Shown here: one piece after another, positions 1 through 7,255 of the stretch | Layout of the letters: each line of letters opens with the position of its first letter | Numbering within the stretch: position 1 is the first letter of the stretch | Source: Jiulongibacter sp. | Lineage (GTDB): Bacteria > Bacteroidota > Bacteroidia > Cytophagales > Spirosomataceae | Direction: 5' to 3' | DNA: 32,848 nucleotides | NCBI GenBank assembly: GCA_024645245.1 | Contig: JAHEBN010000027.1 | Coordinates: 1-32,848, forward strand | Made by a program: the position numbers and the translations under genes | Notes under the pieces: generated by a model | Databases searched by the model: none | The model's input: only the letters and a program-made list of their open reading frames with translations | Told to the model about the DNA's origin: nothing

Positions 1-484
1 TCATGTATTCGATCCAGTCAACCATTTCGCCCACTGTTCCTGAACCAACATTGGCCGATATGTAAGGATCGCAGCCCAACAATTCGCAAAGATTCAGGAA
101 TTCGTTGGTGCCAAAACTATTGTCTTCGACCGTTCCGCCCCAAAACACATTTTTAATTTTTGGACGTTCTGCTTCCGGACCAATTCCGTCTTTCCAATGA
201 TAGGTATCAGCAAAACAGCCACCCGGCCAACGTAGATTTGGAATATTTAAGTTTTTTAGGGCATTCACTACGTCTGTACGCATGCCGTTGATATGTGGTA
301 CAAGTTTATTTTCTTCACCAACGTACAATCCGCCGTAAATACAGCGACCCAGATGTTCAGAAAAATGTCCGTAAATGTGCCTGCTGATAGTAGTTTCGGC
401 CAAATCCGTATTTAAAACCAGCTTGTTTTGAGCAATGGATGAAACAGAAATAGAAAGTAATAAGATTAAAATAAGTTTTTTCAT
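1..484 (-). CDS. Alpha-L-arabinofuranosidase, GH51 family (partial, C-terminus beyond window)
   Basis: The reverse strand from an ATG at 484 encodes 161 residues and then runs off the window edge. It opens with a typical signal peptide ([19 protein letters not shown]), so the enzyme should be exported. The mature part shows hallmarks of the GH51 N-terminal barrel: [20 protein letters not shown], then [14 protein letters not shown] and [18 protein letters not shown]51 enzymes remove terminal arabinofuranose from arabinoxylan and other hemicelluloses. The catalytic acid/base and nucleophile glutamates lie further on and cannot be seen here. The gene is divergent from the acyl-CoA genes at 681. 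Family assignment is firm; exact substrate is inferred. Confidence 0.9.
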   Translation of the reverse strand, partial: MKKLILILLLSISVSSIAQNKLVLNTDLAETTISRHIYGHFSEHLGRCIYGGLYVGEENKLVPHINGMRTDVVNALKNLNIPNLRWPGGCFADTYHWKDGIGPEAERPKIKNVFWGGTVEDNSFGTNEFLNLCELLGCDPYISANVGSGTVGEMVDWIEYM

Positions 485-507
485 GAGTTTCTGGTTGAAA
501 TTTTCAT

Positions 508-538
508 CAAAATAGGCAGTTGCTTTTCTCAATTCAAA
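508..538 (-). promoter_or_regulatory. Possible promoter for the GH51 gene
   Basis: Read on the minus strand, TTTG (535-538) is followed after 20 bases by TATTTTG (508-514), 23 bases before the ATG at 484. This resembles the Bacteroidota -33 TTTG / -7 TAnnTTTG promoter, but the -7 box is one base short, so it is only a candidate. Confidence 0.3.
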
Positions 539-609
539 CTTTTTGGTTCTAAAATTTCAATTAAGCTTCGGAAAAAATATATAAGTATTTGATATTTAAA
601 TAATTAAAT

Positions 610-628
610 ATGTGTGAAAATTACACAT
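610..628. promoter_or_regulatory. Inverted repeat ATGTGT-N7-ACACAT, possible operator
   Basis: A perfect 6-base inverted repeat (ATGTGT 610-615, ACACAT 623-628) sits in the divergent intergenic region, 24 bases before the TAACTTTG box of the crotonase gene, about where the -33 region should be. A regulator bound here would block or assist that promoter. It resembles the TGTG...CACA shape of CRP/FNR-type sites but with a different spacing. No regulator gene is adjacent. Confidence 0.3.
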
Positions 629-652
629 TTATCTGGAATTGAAAATTTAACT

Positions 653-660
653 TAACTTTG
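653..660 (+). promoter_or_regulatory. -7 promoter box TAACTTTG of the crotonase-tesB operon
   Basis: TAACTTTG matches the Bacteroidota TAnnTTTG box exactly and ends 20 bases before the ATG at 681, implying a very short leader. No TTTG is present at the expected -33 distance; the inverted repeat at 610-628 lies near there instead. Confidence 0.5.
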
Positions 661-680
661 AAAAAAAACATCAACAAAAC

Positions 681-1451
681 ATGAATGCTGTAAAATTAGA
701 AATGATTGGCGATCACATAGCCAAAATAAGTCTGAATCGTCCGGACGCCTACAATGCGATTAACGATGAAATAACGCAGGCTATGGACGCCATTGTAAAA
801 CAAACAGAAGCCGATTCTAACATCAGGGTTGTGATTCTTACTGGTAGTGGCGATAAAGCTTTTTGTGCCGGAGCAGATTTGAAGATGCTTTCACAGGGTC
901 GTGGAGCTGAACTTTATACTCCGGATGGGGGTTTTGCCGGTTTTGTATATGCCAAAAAGACAAAACCCTGGATCGCCGCAGTTAATGGTTTTGCACTTGC
1001 AGGTGGAACAGAACTGTGCCTGGCTTGCGACATGATAGTAGCTACCGAAAATGCCAAGTTTGGTTTGCCAGAAGTGAAAAGAGGGCTTATCGCCGGAGCA
1101 GGTGGTGTTTTTCGTTTGCCAAAAGCACTACCTGAAAAAATTGCCATGGAAGTTATTCTCACCGGCAATCACTTTGATACTGCATTCGCATTCCAGCATG
1201 GTTTAGTTAATAAAGTAGCTAGTGCAGATGAACTGTTACCAGTAGCCATAAAACTGGCAGAAGATATTGCTGTAAACTCTCCCAATTCTGTTCGCGAAAG
1301 TATGGCATTCATAAAAAACATGGGAACAAAAAGTGAGCATCAATTAATGGGAGAATCAACTCAACTTTTTATAAAAATCTCCCAATCGGCCGATGCTATG
1401 GAGGGCACTTTGGCTTTTGTAGAAAAAAGACCACCCGTTTGGCAGAATTAA
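681..1451 (+). CDS. Enoyl-CoA hydratase/isomerase (crotonase) family protein
   Basis: The 256-residue product is a full-length crotonase. It has the oxyanion-hole motif AFCAGADLKML (residues 60-70), the second loop VNGFALAGGTELCLACD (101-117) and LPEVKRGLIAGAGG. Both glutamates that act as acid and base in true hydratases are present (Glu111 and Glu131, 20 apart as in the family), so hydration of a 2-enoyl-CoA is likely. The run GGVFRLPKALPEKIAMEVILTG resembles CaiD-like members, but the substrate cannot be named. tesB follows after 12 bases, which suggests one acyl-CoA operon. The start is the first ATG, placed 20 bases after a -7 box. Confidence 0.9.
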   Translation: MNAVKLEMIGDHIAKISLNRPDAYNAINDEITQAMDAIVKQTEADSNIRVVILTGSGDKAFCAGADLKMLSQGRGAELYTPDGGFAGFVYAKKTKPWIAAVNGFALAGGTELCLACDMIVATENAKFGLPEVKRGLIAGAGGVFRLPKALPEKIAMEVILTGNHFDTAFAFQHGLVNKVASADELLPVAIKLAEDIAVNSPNSVRESMAFIKNMGTKSEHQLMGESTQLFIKISQSADAMEGTLAFVEKRPPVWQN

Positions 1452-1463
1452 GCAAATAAATTT

Positions 1464-2324
1464 ATGAAAAACATCAACGAACTTATCCAACTCCTCGAAC
1501 TCAAAAAGGAGGAAGAAAACGTATTTATCGGTCAAAACTACCAAGCACCCTGGAACCGTGTTTTCGGCGGCCAGGTACTAGCTCAAGCCCTTAGTGCAGC
1601 CTATCAAACTGTGCCTGTTGATCGCTTTGTACATTCCATGCATGCCTATTTTCTTTTGGCGGGAGACATCTCAATACCCATTCGTTTTGAAGTGGACAAT
1701 GTACGCGATGGTGGTAGCTTTACCACCCGAAGAGTGGTAGCTAAACAAAATGAGGCAGTGATTTTCATAACCTCCATTTCCTTTCAAATAAAACAAGAAG
1801 GCTTTGATCATCAGATTGATATGCCTAATGTGCTAGGTCCGTCCGGACTTAAATCGGATGAAGATATAGCAAACAAGTTTAAGTTTTTTGTGCCGCAAAA
1901 TATATTGCAGGTAATTTCAGAAAGGCCTTTTGAATTTCGCCCCGTTGAAAAATTAAACATACTGGATCGCAGCACCAAGCCACCTTACCGGCATTTTTGG
2001 TTTAAAGCAAAAGAAAAAGTGGAAGGAGATATAACGGTGCATCAAAAGCTACTTACCTATGTTTCTGATTATAATTTGCTTACCACTGCCACTTTACCGC
2101 ATACAAAGGGCCCGATACCCGGAGGTGGGCTCTTTATGGCCAGCCTCGACCACGCGATGTGGTTTCACCGCGATTTCCGAATAGATCAATGGCTACTGTA
2201 CGCCCTCGACAGCCCAAGTGCTTCGAATACCCGAGGATTTACCAGAGGCAATATCTTTACTGAGGACGGAATTTTAGTGGCCTCTGTAGTACAGGAAGGC
2301 CTCATTCGCGAAATGAAGAAGTGA
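1464..2324 (+). CDS. tesB: Acyl-CoA thioesterase II
   Basis: At 286 residues this matches the usual TesB length and double hot-dog architecture. The N-terminal half carries NYQAPWNRVFGGQVLAQAL and VHSMHAYFLLAGD. The C-terminal half carries SLDHAMWFH, with the catalytic-type Asp229, and ASVVQEGLIR, with Gln277, two of the three residues of the E. coli active site. It hydrolyses acyl-CoA to free fatty acid and CoA in the cytosol. It lies 12 bases behind the crotonase gene and is probably cotranscribed, suggesting a small acyl-CoA turnover unit. Confidence 0.92.
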   Translation: MKNINELIQLLELKKEEENVFIGQNYQAPWNRVFGGQVLAQALSAAYQTVPVDRFVHSMHAYFLLAGDISIPIRFEVDNVRDGGSFTTRRVVAKQNEAVIFITSISFQIKQEGFDHQIDMPNVLGPSGLKSDEDIANKFKFFVPQNILQVISERPFEFRPVEKLNILDRSTKPPYRHFWFKAKEKVEGDITVHQKLLTYVSDYNLLTTATLPHTKGPIPGGGLFMASLDHAMWFHRDFRIDQWLLYALDSPSASNTRGFTRGNIFTEDGILVASVVQEGLIREMKK

Positions 2325-2329
2325 GTGAG

Positions 2330-2400
2330 GGTTGGGAGGTTGGAAGTTCAAGGTTCAAAGGTTTTAGCTTTAGTGTTAGGGTTTAATGTTTTAAAAATCT
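2330..2400. repeat. AT/G-rich degenerate repeat, left flank of the four-helix-bundle pseudogene
   Basis: The stretch after tesB is built of loosely repeated units such as AAGTTCAAGGTTCAAAGGTTTTAG and GTTAGGGTTTAATGTTTT-like blocks. In reverse complement it resembles the array at 2883-2963, so the broken gene between them is bracketed by imperfect inverted repeat arrays. The match is by eye and imperfect. Confidence 0.45.
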
Positions 2401-2455
2401 ATCCAAATCCTTTAATATATACTCATTAGTAATTTTAAAATAAATTGGTTTCAAA

Positions 2456-2848
2456 ATGGCAACTATTCATTCGTTCGAAGAATTGGATATATGGAAATTG
2501 GCACGAGAATTATCAAGTGACATTTTTAAACTTATTCAAAATGGTGATTTTAAAAATGATTTTGGCCTGATAAATCAAATAAATAATTCGTCCGGATCAA
2601 TTATGGACAATTACGCAGAAGGGTTTGAAAGGGGTGGAAATAAAGAATTCTTCAATTTTTTGGTTTATACCAAGGGCTCATGCGGAGAAACAAGATCTCA
2701 AATTTTAAGAGCATTTGAAAGAAATTAATTAACCATTGTCTAAAAAGACGAATTTAATACCAGGTGCGAATTTTTAAGCCGAAAAATTGCTAATTTCATG
2801 AAATATCTACAAGATTCTGATTCAAAAGGAAGCTTTAGAAAGCTGTAA
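2456..2848 (+). pseudogene. Four-helix bundle (S23 / 23S rRNA intervening sequence-type) protein, two in-frame stops
   Basis: The open part (2456-2728, 90 residues) reads IHSFEELDIWKLAREL, then DNYAEGFERGGNKEFFNFL and GSCGETRSQILRAFERN, which is the well-known S23/TIGR02436-like four-helix bundle. It stops about 30 residues short of the family's usual 115-130. The same frame continues past TAA (2726-2728) as LTIV, then a second TAA (2741-2743), then KDEFNTRCEFLSRKIANFM and KYLQDSDSKGSFRKL to a final TAA at 2848. That tail is what the missing last helix should look like. Two nonsense changes with no frameshift (probably Tyr and Glu codons) therefore explain the truncation. A functional 90-residue product is possible but less likely. 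The family's role is poorly known; members occur inside 23S rRNA intervening sequences and as free genes. Confidence 0.72.
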
Positions 2849-2882
2849 GAATAAAAAGCTTTTTAAATTGTAATCAGAAAAT

Positions 2883-2963
2883 TAAACATTGAACTTTGAA
2901 TACTAAACATTGAACTTTAAAACCCTAAAACTTTAAAACCTTAAAACTTTACAACCTTAAAAC
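2883..2963. repeat. Tandem AT-rich repeats, right flank of the four-helix-bundle pseudogene
   Basis: TAAACATTGAACTTT occurs twice exactly (2883-2897 and 2904-2918, period 21). It is followed directly by about 2.8 copies of the 16-base unit AAAACCYTAAAACTTT (2919-2934, 2935-2950, 2951-2963). These arrays sit between the broken gene and the nitronate monooxygenase. They are direct tandem repeats without spacers, so not CRISPR. Confidence 0.75.
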
Positions 2964-2998
2964 AAATGACTTTAACACATATTCAACAAAACTAAAAA

Positions 2999-3964
2999 AT
3001 GAACCCTTTCCAAAACTTAAATCTTCCCGTAGTAGTAGCCCCTATGTTTTTAATATCCGGTCCTCAGCTGGTGATCGAATGTTGTAAAAACGGCATTGTT
3101 GGTACATTTCCGGCTTTAAATCACCGAACCACAGAAGGCTTCGAGGAGTGGGTGGTGCAAATAAAAAATGAGCTTGCAACTTTTGAAAAAGAAACTGGCA
3201 AAAAAGCTGCTCCATTTGGCGTAAACTTAATTGTACACCAAACCAACCCGCGGGTAATGGCCGATTTGCAGGTTATAATTAAACACCAGGTTCCACTGGT
3301 AATAACTTCCCTTGGTGCAGTTTCCGATTTGGTTACTGCGGTACATTCTTACGGAGGTTTGGTATTTCATGATGTAATCAAGAAACGCCACGCCGAAAAA
3401 GCTGCCGAAGCAGGCGTTGATGGTCTGATATTAGTATGTGCTGGAGCAGGTGGCCATGCGGGCACTTTAAATCCGATTCCTTTTGTTCAGGAAATCAGGT
3501 CGTTTTTTGATAAAACCATTCTACTATCCGGCAGTTTAAGTTCGGGTGCAGATGTGGCGTCTTCCATGCAAATAGGTGCAGATCTTGCCTATATGGGCAC
3601 CCGATTTATAAATACTACTGAAGCTTACGTAGATAAAGAATACCAGGAAATGATAATTGAAAGTGAAACTTCTGATATTGTTTATACGGCGGCAGTTTCA
3701 GGTGTATTGGCCAATTTTATGTCGAAAAGCCTGGAAGAAGCAGGAATACCAAAACAAATGTGGGAAAGCAAAGCAAAAATTGATTTTGGAAAAGAATTAG
3801 ACGCGGCACAAGCTGAAGCCAAAGCCTGGAAAACCATCTGGAGTGCAGGTCAGGGCGTAACCACCATTCATGATGTACTTCCGGTAGAAGATTTAGTAGC
3901 CCGGATGAAAATTGAGTTTCGGGAAGCGATTCAAAAGCAATATGAATTGCTAAAAGTATATTAA
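2999..3964 (+). CDS. Nitronate monooxygenase (2-nitropropane dioxygenase family)
   Basis: The 321-residue product is an FMN TIM-barrel of the NMO / 2-nitropropane dioxygenase family. It shows the N-terminal PVVVAPMFLISGPQLV, the glycine-rich GVDGLILVCAGAGGHAG flavin segment, and ILLSGSLSSGADVASSMQIG with GADLAYMGTRFI for phosphate binding. Family members oxidise alkyl nitronates to carbonyl compounds and nitrite, although some have other substrates. The gene stands alone on this strand; its TAA shares four bases (TTAA, 3961-3964) with the stop of the convergent methyltransferase gene. No clear promoter was found beyond the repeats just upstream. Confidence 0.88.
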   Translation: MNPFQNLNLPVVVAPMFLISGPQLVIECCKNGIVGTFPALNHRTTEGFEEWVVQIKNELATFEKETGKKAAPFGVNLIVHQTNPRVMADLQVIIKHQVPLVITSLGAVSDLVTAVHSYGGLVFHDVIKKRHAEKAAEAGVDGLILVCAGAGGHAGTLNPIPFVQEIRSFFDKTILLSGSLSSGADVASSMQIGADLAYMGTRFINTTEAYVDKEYQEMIIESETSDIVYTAAVSGVLANFMSKSLEEAGIPKQMWESKAKIDFGKELDAAQAEAKAWKTIWSAGQGVTTIHDVLPVEDLVARMKIEFREAIQKQYELLKVY

Positions 3965-4725
3965 ATACTTTTTTTAATTACCAGAAATAAGGAGCTGCCA
4001 AAAAATGCTCTTTTAAAGAGTTTTTCTTCTTGCTTTACTAAACTATAAAAAAAACGATTAACCAAATCAGAAGGTAATTGCACATCCGATTTTTGCTTAC
4101 TAATATCAACAAATCCAAATTTTAGTTGGATTTGTTGCAATAATCTAACCACTAGAATAGGGATTGCCAAAAACAAACTCCAATAGGTTGAATACTGAAT
4201 TTCCAGGTTTGGAATACCATCAACAATTTTCTTAAAATAAGGTAAAGTAAAGCGGTGCTTACCACCTAATACTTCGTCATGTATTCCCTTAAATACCGTA
4301 AAAGCATTGTTATTTGTAATGAAAACACCACCTGGCTTCAAAACCTTAGTTACATTTTGAAAAACCTCTCGGATAAGTGTATGATCTAAGCTGTACATAA
4401 CATCATTAGAAATCACCACGTCAAATTTTTCATCCTGATTCAAGGCTAATTCCGCAATATCTAACTGCCTAACATTCAGGTTTCTGCTCTTGGTAAATTC
4501 AACCGCCGAAATAGCGTAATCAAATCCTTCAACAAGAGTATATCCGGTTTTGATAAGTGAATTCATCATTCCTCCAGTACCACATCCAGCATCCAAAATA
4601 TCTATATCCTGAGAGCTAAAATTTCTTATTATTGAATCAATAACTTTTTCATGTAAAATGCGATACCACCAAAGTTTCTCTTCAACTTCATACATGCTTT
4701 GGTACTCTTCATGGCTAAACAGCAT
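3961..4725 (-). CDS. Class I SAM-dependent methyltransferase (sugar/polysaccharide cluster)
   Basis: The product has a clear SAM-binding motif I, DILDAGCGTGGMMNSL, an acidic post-I region (VEGFDYAISAVEFTKS), motif IV (DVVISNDVMYSLDH) and VLKPGGVFITNNN. I place the start at the ATG at 4725 (254 residues): it overlaps the upstream glycosyltransferase by 11 bases, whereas the longer GTG start at 4770 would overlap by 56. Being the last gene of an overlapping sugar operon, it most likely modifies a nucleotide sugar or glycan, perhaps O- or N-methylation of an aminosugar. The acceptor is unknown. A C-terminal hydrophobic segment (FLAIPILVVRLLQ) may associate it with the membrane. Confidence 0.8.
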   Translation of the reverse strand: MLFSHEEYQSMYEVEEKLWWYRILHEKVIDSIIRNFSSQDIDILDAGCGTGGMMNSLIKTGYTLVEGFDYAISAVEFTKSRNLNVRQLDIAELALNQDEKFDVVISNDVMYSLDHTLIREVFQNVTKVLKPGGVFITNNNAFTVFKGIHDEVLGGKHRFTLPYFKKIVDGIPNLEIQYSTYWSLFLAIPILVVRLLQQIQLKFGFVDISKQKSDVQLPSDLVNRFFYSLVKQEEKLFKRAFFGSSLFLVIKKSI

Positions 4726-5623
4726 CCTTATGTAAAATTTTATCTTTAATAATATATTGCGGTGTACCACTTATGGTCATATAATTTTTACCGATATACT
4801 CCCCCAACAAGGAAACAATTGTTAGAAAAAAACCAATAAAAAAAAGCATAAATGATTCAAAAATAATATTTAAAGAACTGATTGTGCTTCCAAATATTAA
4901 CATTAGTGAGAGAAAAATCGAACAAATTCCAGCCAAAAATACAAGTCGGATTGGTAAAAGAGAATATCCAAAAACTATGGTTATGAATAAATTAAATAAT
5001 CTTCGAAAAGAATAATTAGACACCCCATTAACCCTGTCAGAATGCTCCACAAGCACGGTACCTATATTATTAGTAACTCTAAAAATTAAACCATCTATAT
5101 AGGGATAGGGTCCGGTATATTTTACTATTTCTTCAACCACCTCTTTATTAATAAGCTTAAAACTTGAAAGATATAGATCCTTTGGCTTTTTAATTAAGTA
5201 AGTATTTAAGGCATTAATTAACCTGCTTCCAAAATTTCTAAAAGGGGAATGTTTCTTTTGCAAATACTCACTATATACCACGTCATAATCAAATTCTTTA
5301 GCTTTGTTAAGAAGTTTAAGTATTTCTGAAGGCGGATTTTGAAAATCATCATCTATTATAACAGCATATCTACCATTAATGTGATTTAAACCACACATAA
5401 CTGCATTAAATTCGCCAAAATTCTTTCTTAAGTTAAGGAAATTAACTTGCTGATATTTTACAGTCAATTGTTTACAAATTTGGGCTGACTTATCTCTGCT
5501 TCCGTCATTCACTAGGACTATTTCAAAACTTAAATGCCCCAATTCTTCGCCTAACTTTTCGACTAAAACGCCAATTGTCTTTTCAGAATTATAAACAGGA
5601 ATTACTATTGACAATTCTAACAC
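4715..5623 (-). CDS. GT2 family glycosyltransferase (DPM1/GtrB-like, membrane anchored)
   Basis: The 302-residue protein starts with the GT2 signature LSIVIPVYNSEKTIGVLVEKL, then EIVLVNDGSRDKSAQIC and the metal/nucleotide motif VIIDDDFQNPPSEI. Two transmembrane segments follow at the C-terminus (about residues 225-250 and 260-285), then GEYIGKNYM. This layout is typical of undecaprenyl-phosphate glycosyltransferases. The start is GTG, overlapping the TAG of the aminotransferase by one base (TAGTG), so translation is probably coupled. In this cluster it likely moves a sugar to a lipid carrier at the inner face of the cytoplasmic membrane. Confidence 0.87.
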   Translation of the reverse strand: MLELSIVIPVYNSEKTIGVLVEKLGEELGHLSFEIVLVNDGSRDKSAQICKQLTVKYQQVNFLNLRKNFGEFNAVMCGLNHINGRYAVIIDDDFQNPPSEILKLLNKAKEFDYDVVYSEYLQKKHSPFRNFGSRLINALNTYLIKKPKDLYLSSFKLINKEVVEEIVKYTGPYPYIDGLIFRVTNNIGTVLVEHSDRVNGVSNYSFRRLFNLFITIVFGYSLLPIRLVFLAGICSIFLSLMLIFGSTISSLNIIFESFMLFFIGFFLTIVSLLGEYIGKNYMTISGTPQYIIKDKILHKDAV

Positions 5624-6717
5624 TATAAATAATGGTTTATTGTTGTAATAATATAGTCAATATTTTCTTTAGAAAGAGAAATATTCATTGGCAAACTTAC
5701 TACTTCCTTATGAATAAGTTCGGTAACAGGCAATGTTAAATTATTAAATTGTGGAAGGGCTTTTTGTTTATGGGGCGGTATCGGATAATGTATATCGATG
5801 CCAATATTATGTTGCCTCATATATTTGCAAAAATTCTCCCGATCATTCACACGAATTACAAAGAGATGCCAGGAGTCCTCAAAAATGGCATCTGCATCAG
5901 GTAATATAATATGCTGATTCGATATCTCCTGAATATATCTATTCGCTATTCGCCTTTTTAATTCAATTTCTCCCCTTAAATGAGGCAGCTTAACATTTAG
6001 TATTGTTGCCTGAATCTCATCCAGACGACTATTAATGCCCAAATGATCAAAAAAATATTTTTTTGACGATCCATAATTCCGCAGACTCCTAATTTTATAA
6101 ATCAGCTTTTCATTGTTGCTGACAATTGCTCCGGCATCACCTAAAGCACCCAGATTTTTAGTTGGATAAAAACTCAAAGCCACCGAGTCGTAAAAAGAAC
6201 TGGAATATAGACCCATAAATTGTGATCCTAGTGATTGGGCTGCATCTAATAATAATTTTAACCCATTTATTTCACAAAATTCCCTCAACAAATCAGGCCT
6301 CCCACTTTTACCATATAATTCCACATTAAGTATTGCTACTGTTTTTTCTGTTATTTTTTCGAAAACATTACCTATGTTAAGTAAATAGCTATTAATGTCT
6401 GGTTCTACTAATATTGGAATATGACCTGCTCTTAAAATACTTAAAATTGTGGCAATATATGTATTTGAAGGTACGATAATTTCACTTTTAGCTGGAAAAT
6501 CATAGGCTTCTATCATTAAAGTTAGGGCATCCAGTCCGCTGCCTACTCCTGCAGCATATTTTAAACCAGTGTATTCAGGGATAGATTCTTCCAGAAGATT
6601 AAGTTCTTTCCCAAAAATATACCAACCTGATTTAATTGTTTTTTCAACAGCTACAAGAATTTCTTTTTCAAATTTAGCGTTGATGACTTTTAAATCTAAA
6701 AAGGGGATTTTATTCAT
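5623..6717 (-). CDS. DegT/DnrJ/EryC1/StrS aminotransferase, FdtB/QdtB-like sugar transaminase
   Basis: The 364-residue product is a full-length PLP-dependent nucleotide-sugar aminotransferase. The PLP lysine is Lys187 in SFYPTKNLGALGDAGAIV, with Asp158 and Gln161 in LLLDAAQSLGS, and GVGSGLDAL near residue 57 binds cofactor phosphate. Because the preceding gene is an FdtA-type 3,4-ketoisomerase, the expected reaction is transfer of an amino group to C3 of a dTDP-3-keto-6-deoxyhexose, giving dTDP-Fuc3N or dTDP-Qui3N. It overlaps fdtA by 8 bases. The exact stereochemistry cannot be read from sequence. Confidence 0.88.
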   Translation of the reverse strand: MNKIPFLDLKVINAKFEKEILVAVEKTIKSGWYIFGKELNLLEESIPEYTGLKYAAGVGSGLDALTLMIEAYDFPAKSEIIVPSNTYIATILSILRAGHIPILVEPDINSYLLNIGNVFEKITEKTVAILNVELYGKSGRPDLLREFCEINGLKLLLDAAQSLGSQFMGLYSSSFYDSVALSFYPTKNLGALGDAGAIVSNNEKLIYKIRSLRNYGSSKKYFFDHLGINSRLDEIQATILNVKLPHLRGEIELKRRIANRYIQEISNQHIILPDADAIFEDSWHLFVIRVNDRENFCKYMRQHNIGIDIHYPIPPHKQKALPQFNNLTLPVTELIHKEVVSLPMNISLSKENIDYIITTINHYL

Positions 6718-7096
6718 TTGCTACCAAATCGTAATAAGGCTCATCTATGTAATCTTTCACATCATAGACTTGATTTGCCAATACCAAAAGAATACAATCG
6801 TTGGAAAAATTATTCATAATATGCCAGTCTTCTGGATCCAAAATGAGACATTTTTCATGACTATTTAGTTCAAAAATATTCTTCTCAAAGCCATTATCTG
6901 TTTCAACCCGACAATTACCGCTAATAGTTACTAATACCTGTTTTGTCAACTTATGCCTATGACCGCCGCGAACAGCATCTGCTGGCACATTTTTAATATA
7001 ATATACCCTTTTTACACCCCCTGGCAGGAAATCCTCTAAGACACTTAATTCTCCTTTTTCAGAATTAAAGGTATTGATTTTTAGTAGTTTAGCCAT
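6710..7096 (-). CDS. FdtA/QdtA-like dTDP-4-dehydro-6-deoxyglucose 3,4-ketoisomerase (cupin)
   Basis: This small single-domain cupin (128 residues from the ATG at 7096) resembles FdtA/WxcM C-terminal proteins. It has LEDFLPGGVKRVYYIKNV, the RGGHRHK motif with the active-site histidines, VLVTISGNCRV, and a C-terminal ILDPEDWHIM. Such enzymes shift the keto group of dTDP-4-dehydro-6-deoxyglucose from C4 to C3. An extension to a TTG at 7111 is possible, but the ATG gives the family's usual beginning. It is the first gene of a four-gene overlapping operon. RmlA and RmlB, which make its substrate, are not in the window. Confidence 0.85.
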   Translation of the reverse strand: MAKLLKINTFNSEKGELSVLEDFLPGGVKRVYYIKNVPADAVRGGHRHKLTKQVLVTISGNCRVETDNGFEKNIFELNSHEKCLILDPEDWHIMNNFSNDCILLVLANQVYDVKDYIDEPYYDLVANE

Positions 7097-7255
7097 GCTT
7101 TTTATTAGCAAGTAACATTAATGCCTAAATAGTGGAGTTAAGAAAAGAATTAATCTTAACGGTTAATTTCAAGCAAAATACTTAAATTTTTATCGAAAGA
7201 TGGCATACCTTTAAAATTAATTAATATTCTACAAAAACTTATCGGTAAATAAGGA

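Noticed and set aside
2726-2848. Stop-codon reassignment or read-through (TAA read as sense)
   Set aside because: Intact genes in the window end at TAA, TAG or TGA at the expected lengths, so simple gene decay explains the interrupted frames better.
2883-2963. Possible CRISPR array
   Set aside because: The units are 16-21 bases, directly adjacent with no unique spacers, and there are no cas genes.
4726-4770. Longer GTG start for the methyltransferase
   Set aside because: It would overlap the glycosyltransferase by 56 bases and adds residues outside the family's usual start; the ATG at 4725 overlaps by only 11.
6569-6868. Plus-strand frame over the fdtA/fdtB overlap
   Set aside because: It is antisense to two well-supported sugar genes and encodes no recognisable domain.
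7097-7111. TTG start for the fdtA-like gene
   Set aside because: An ATG five codons later gives the normal cupin N-terminus.
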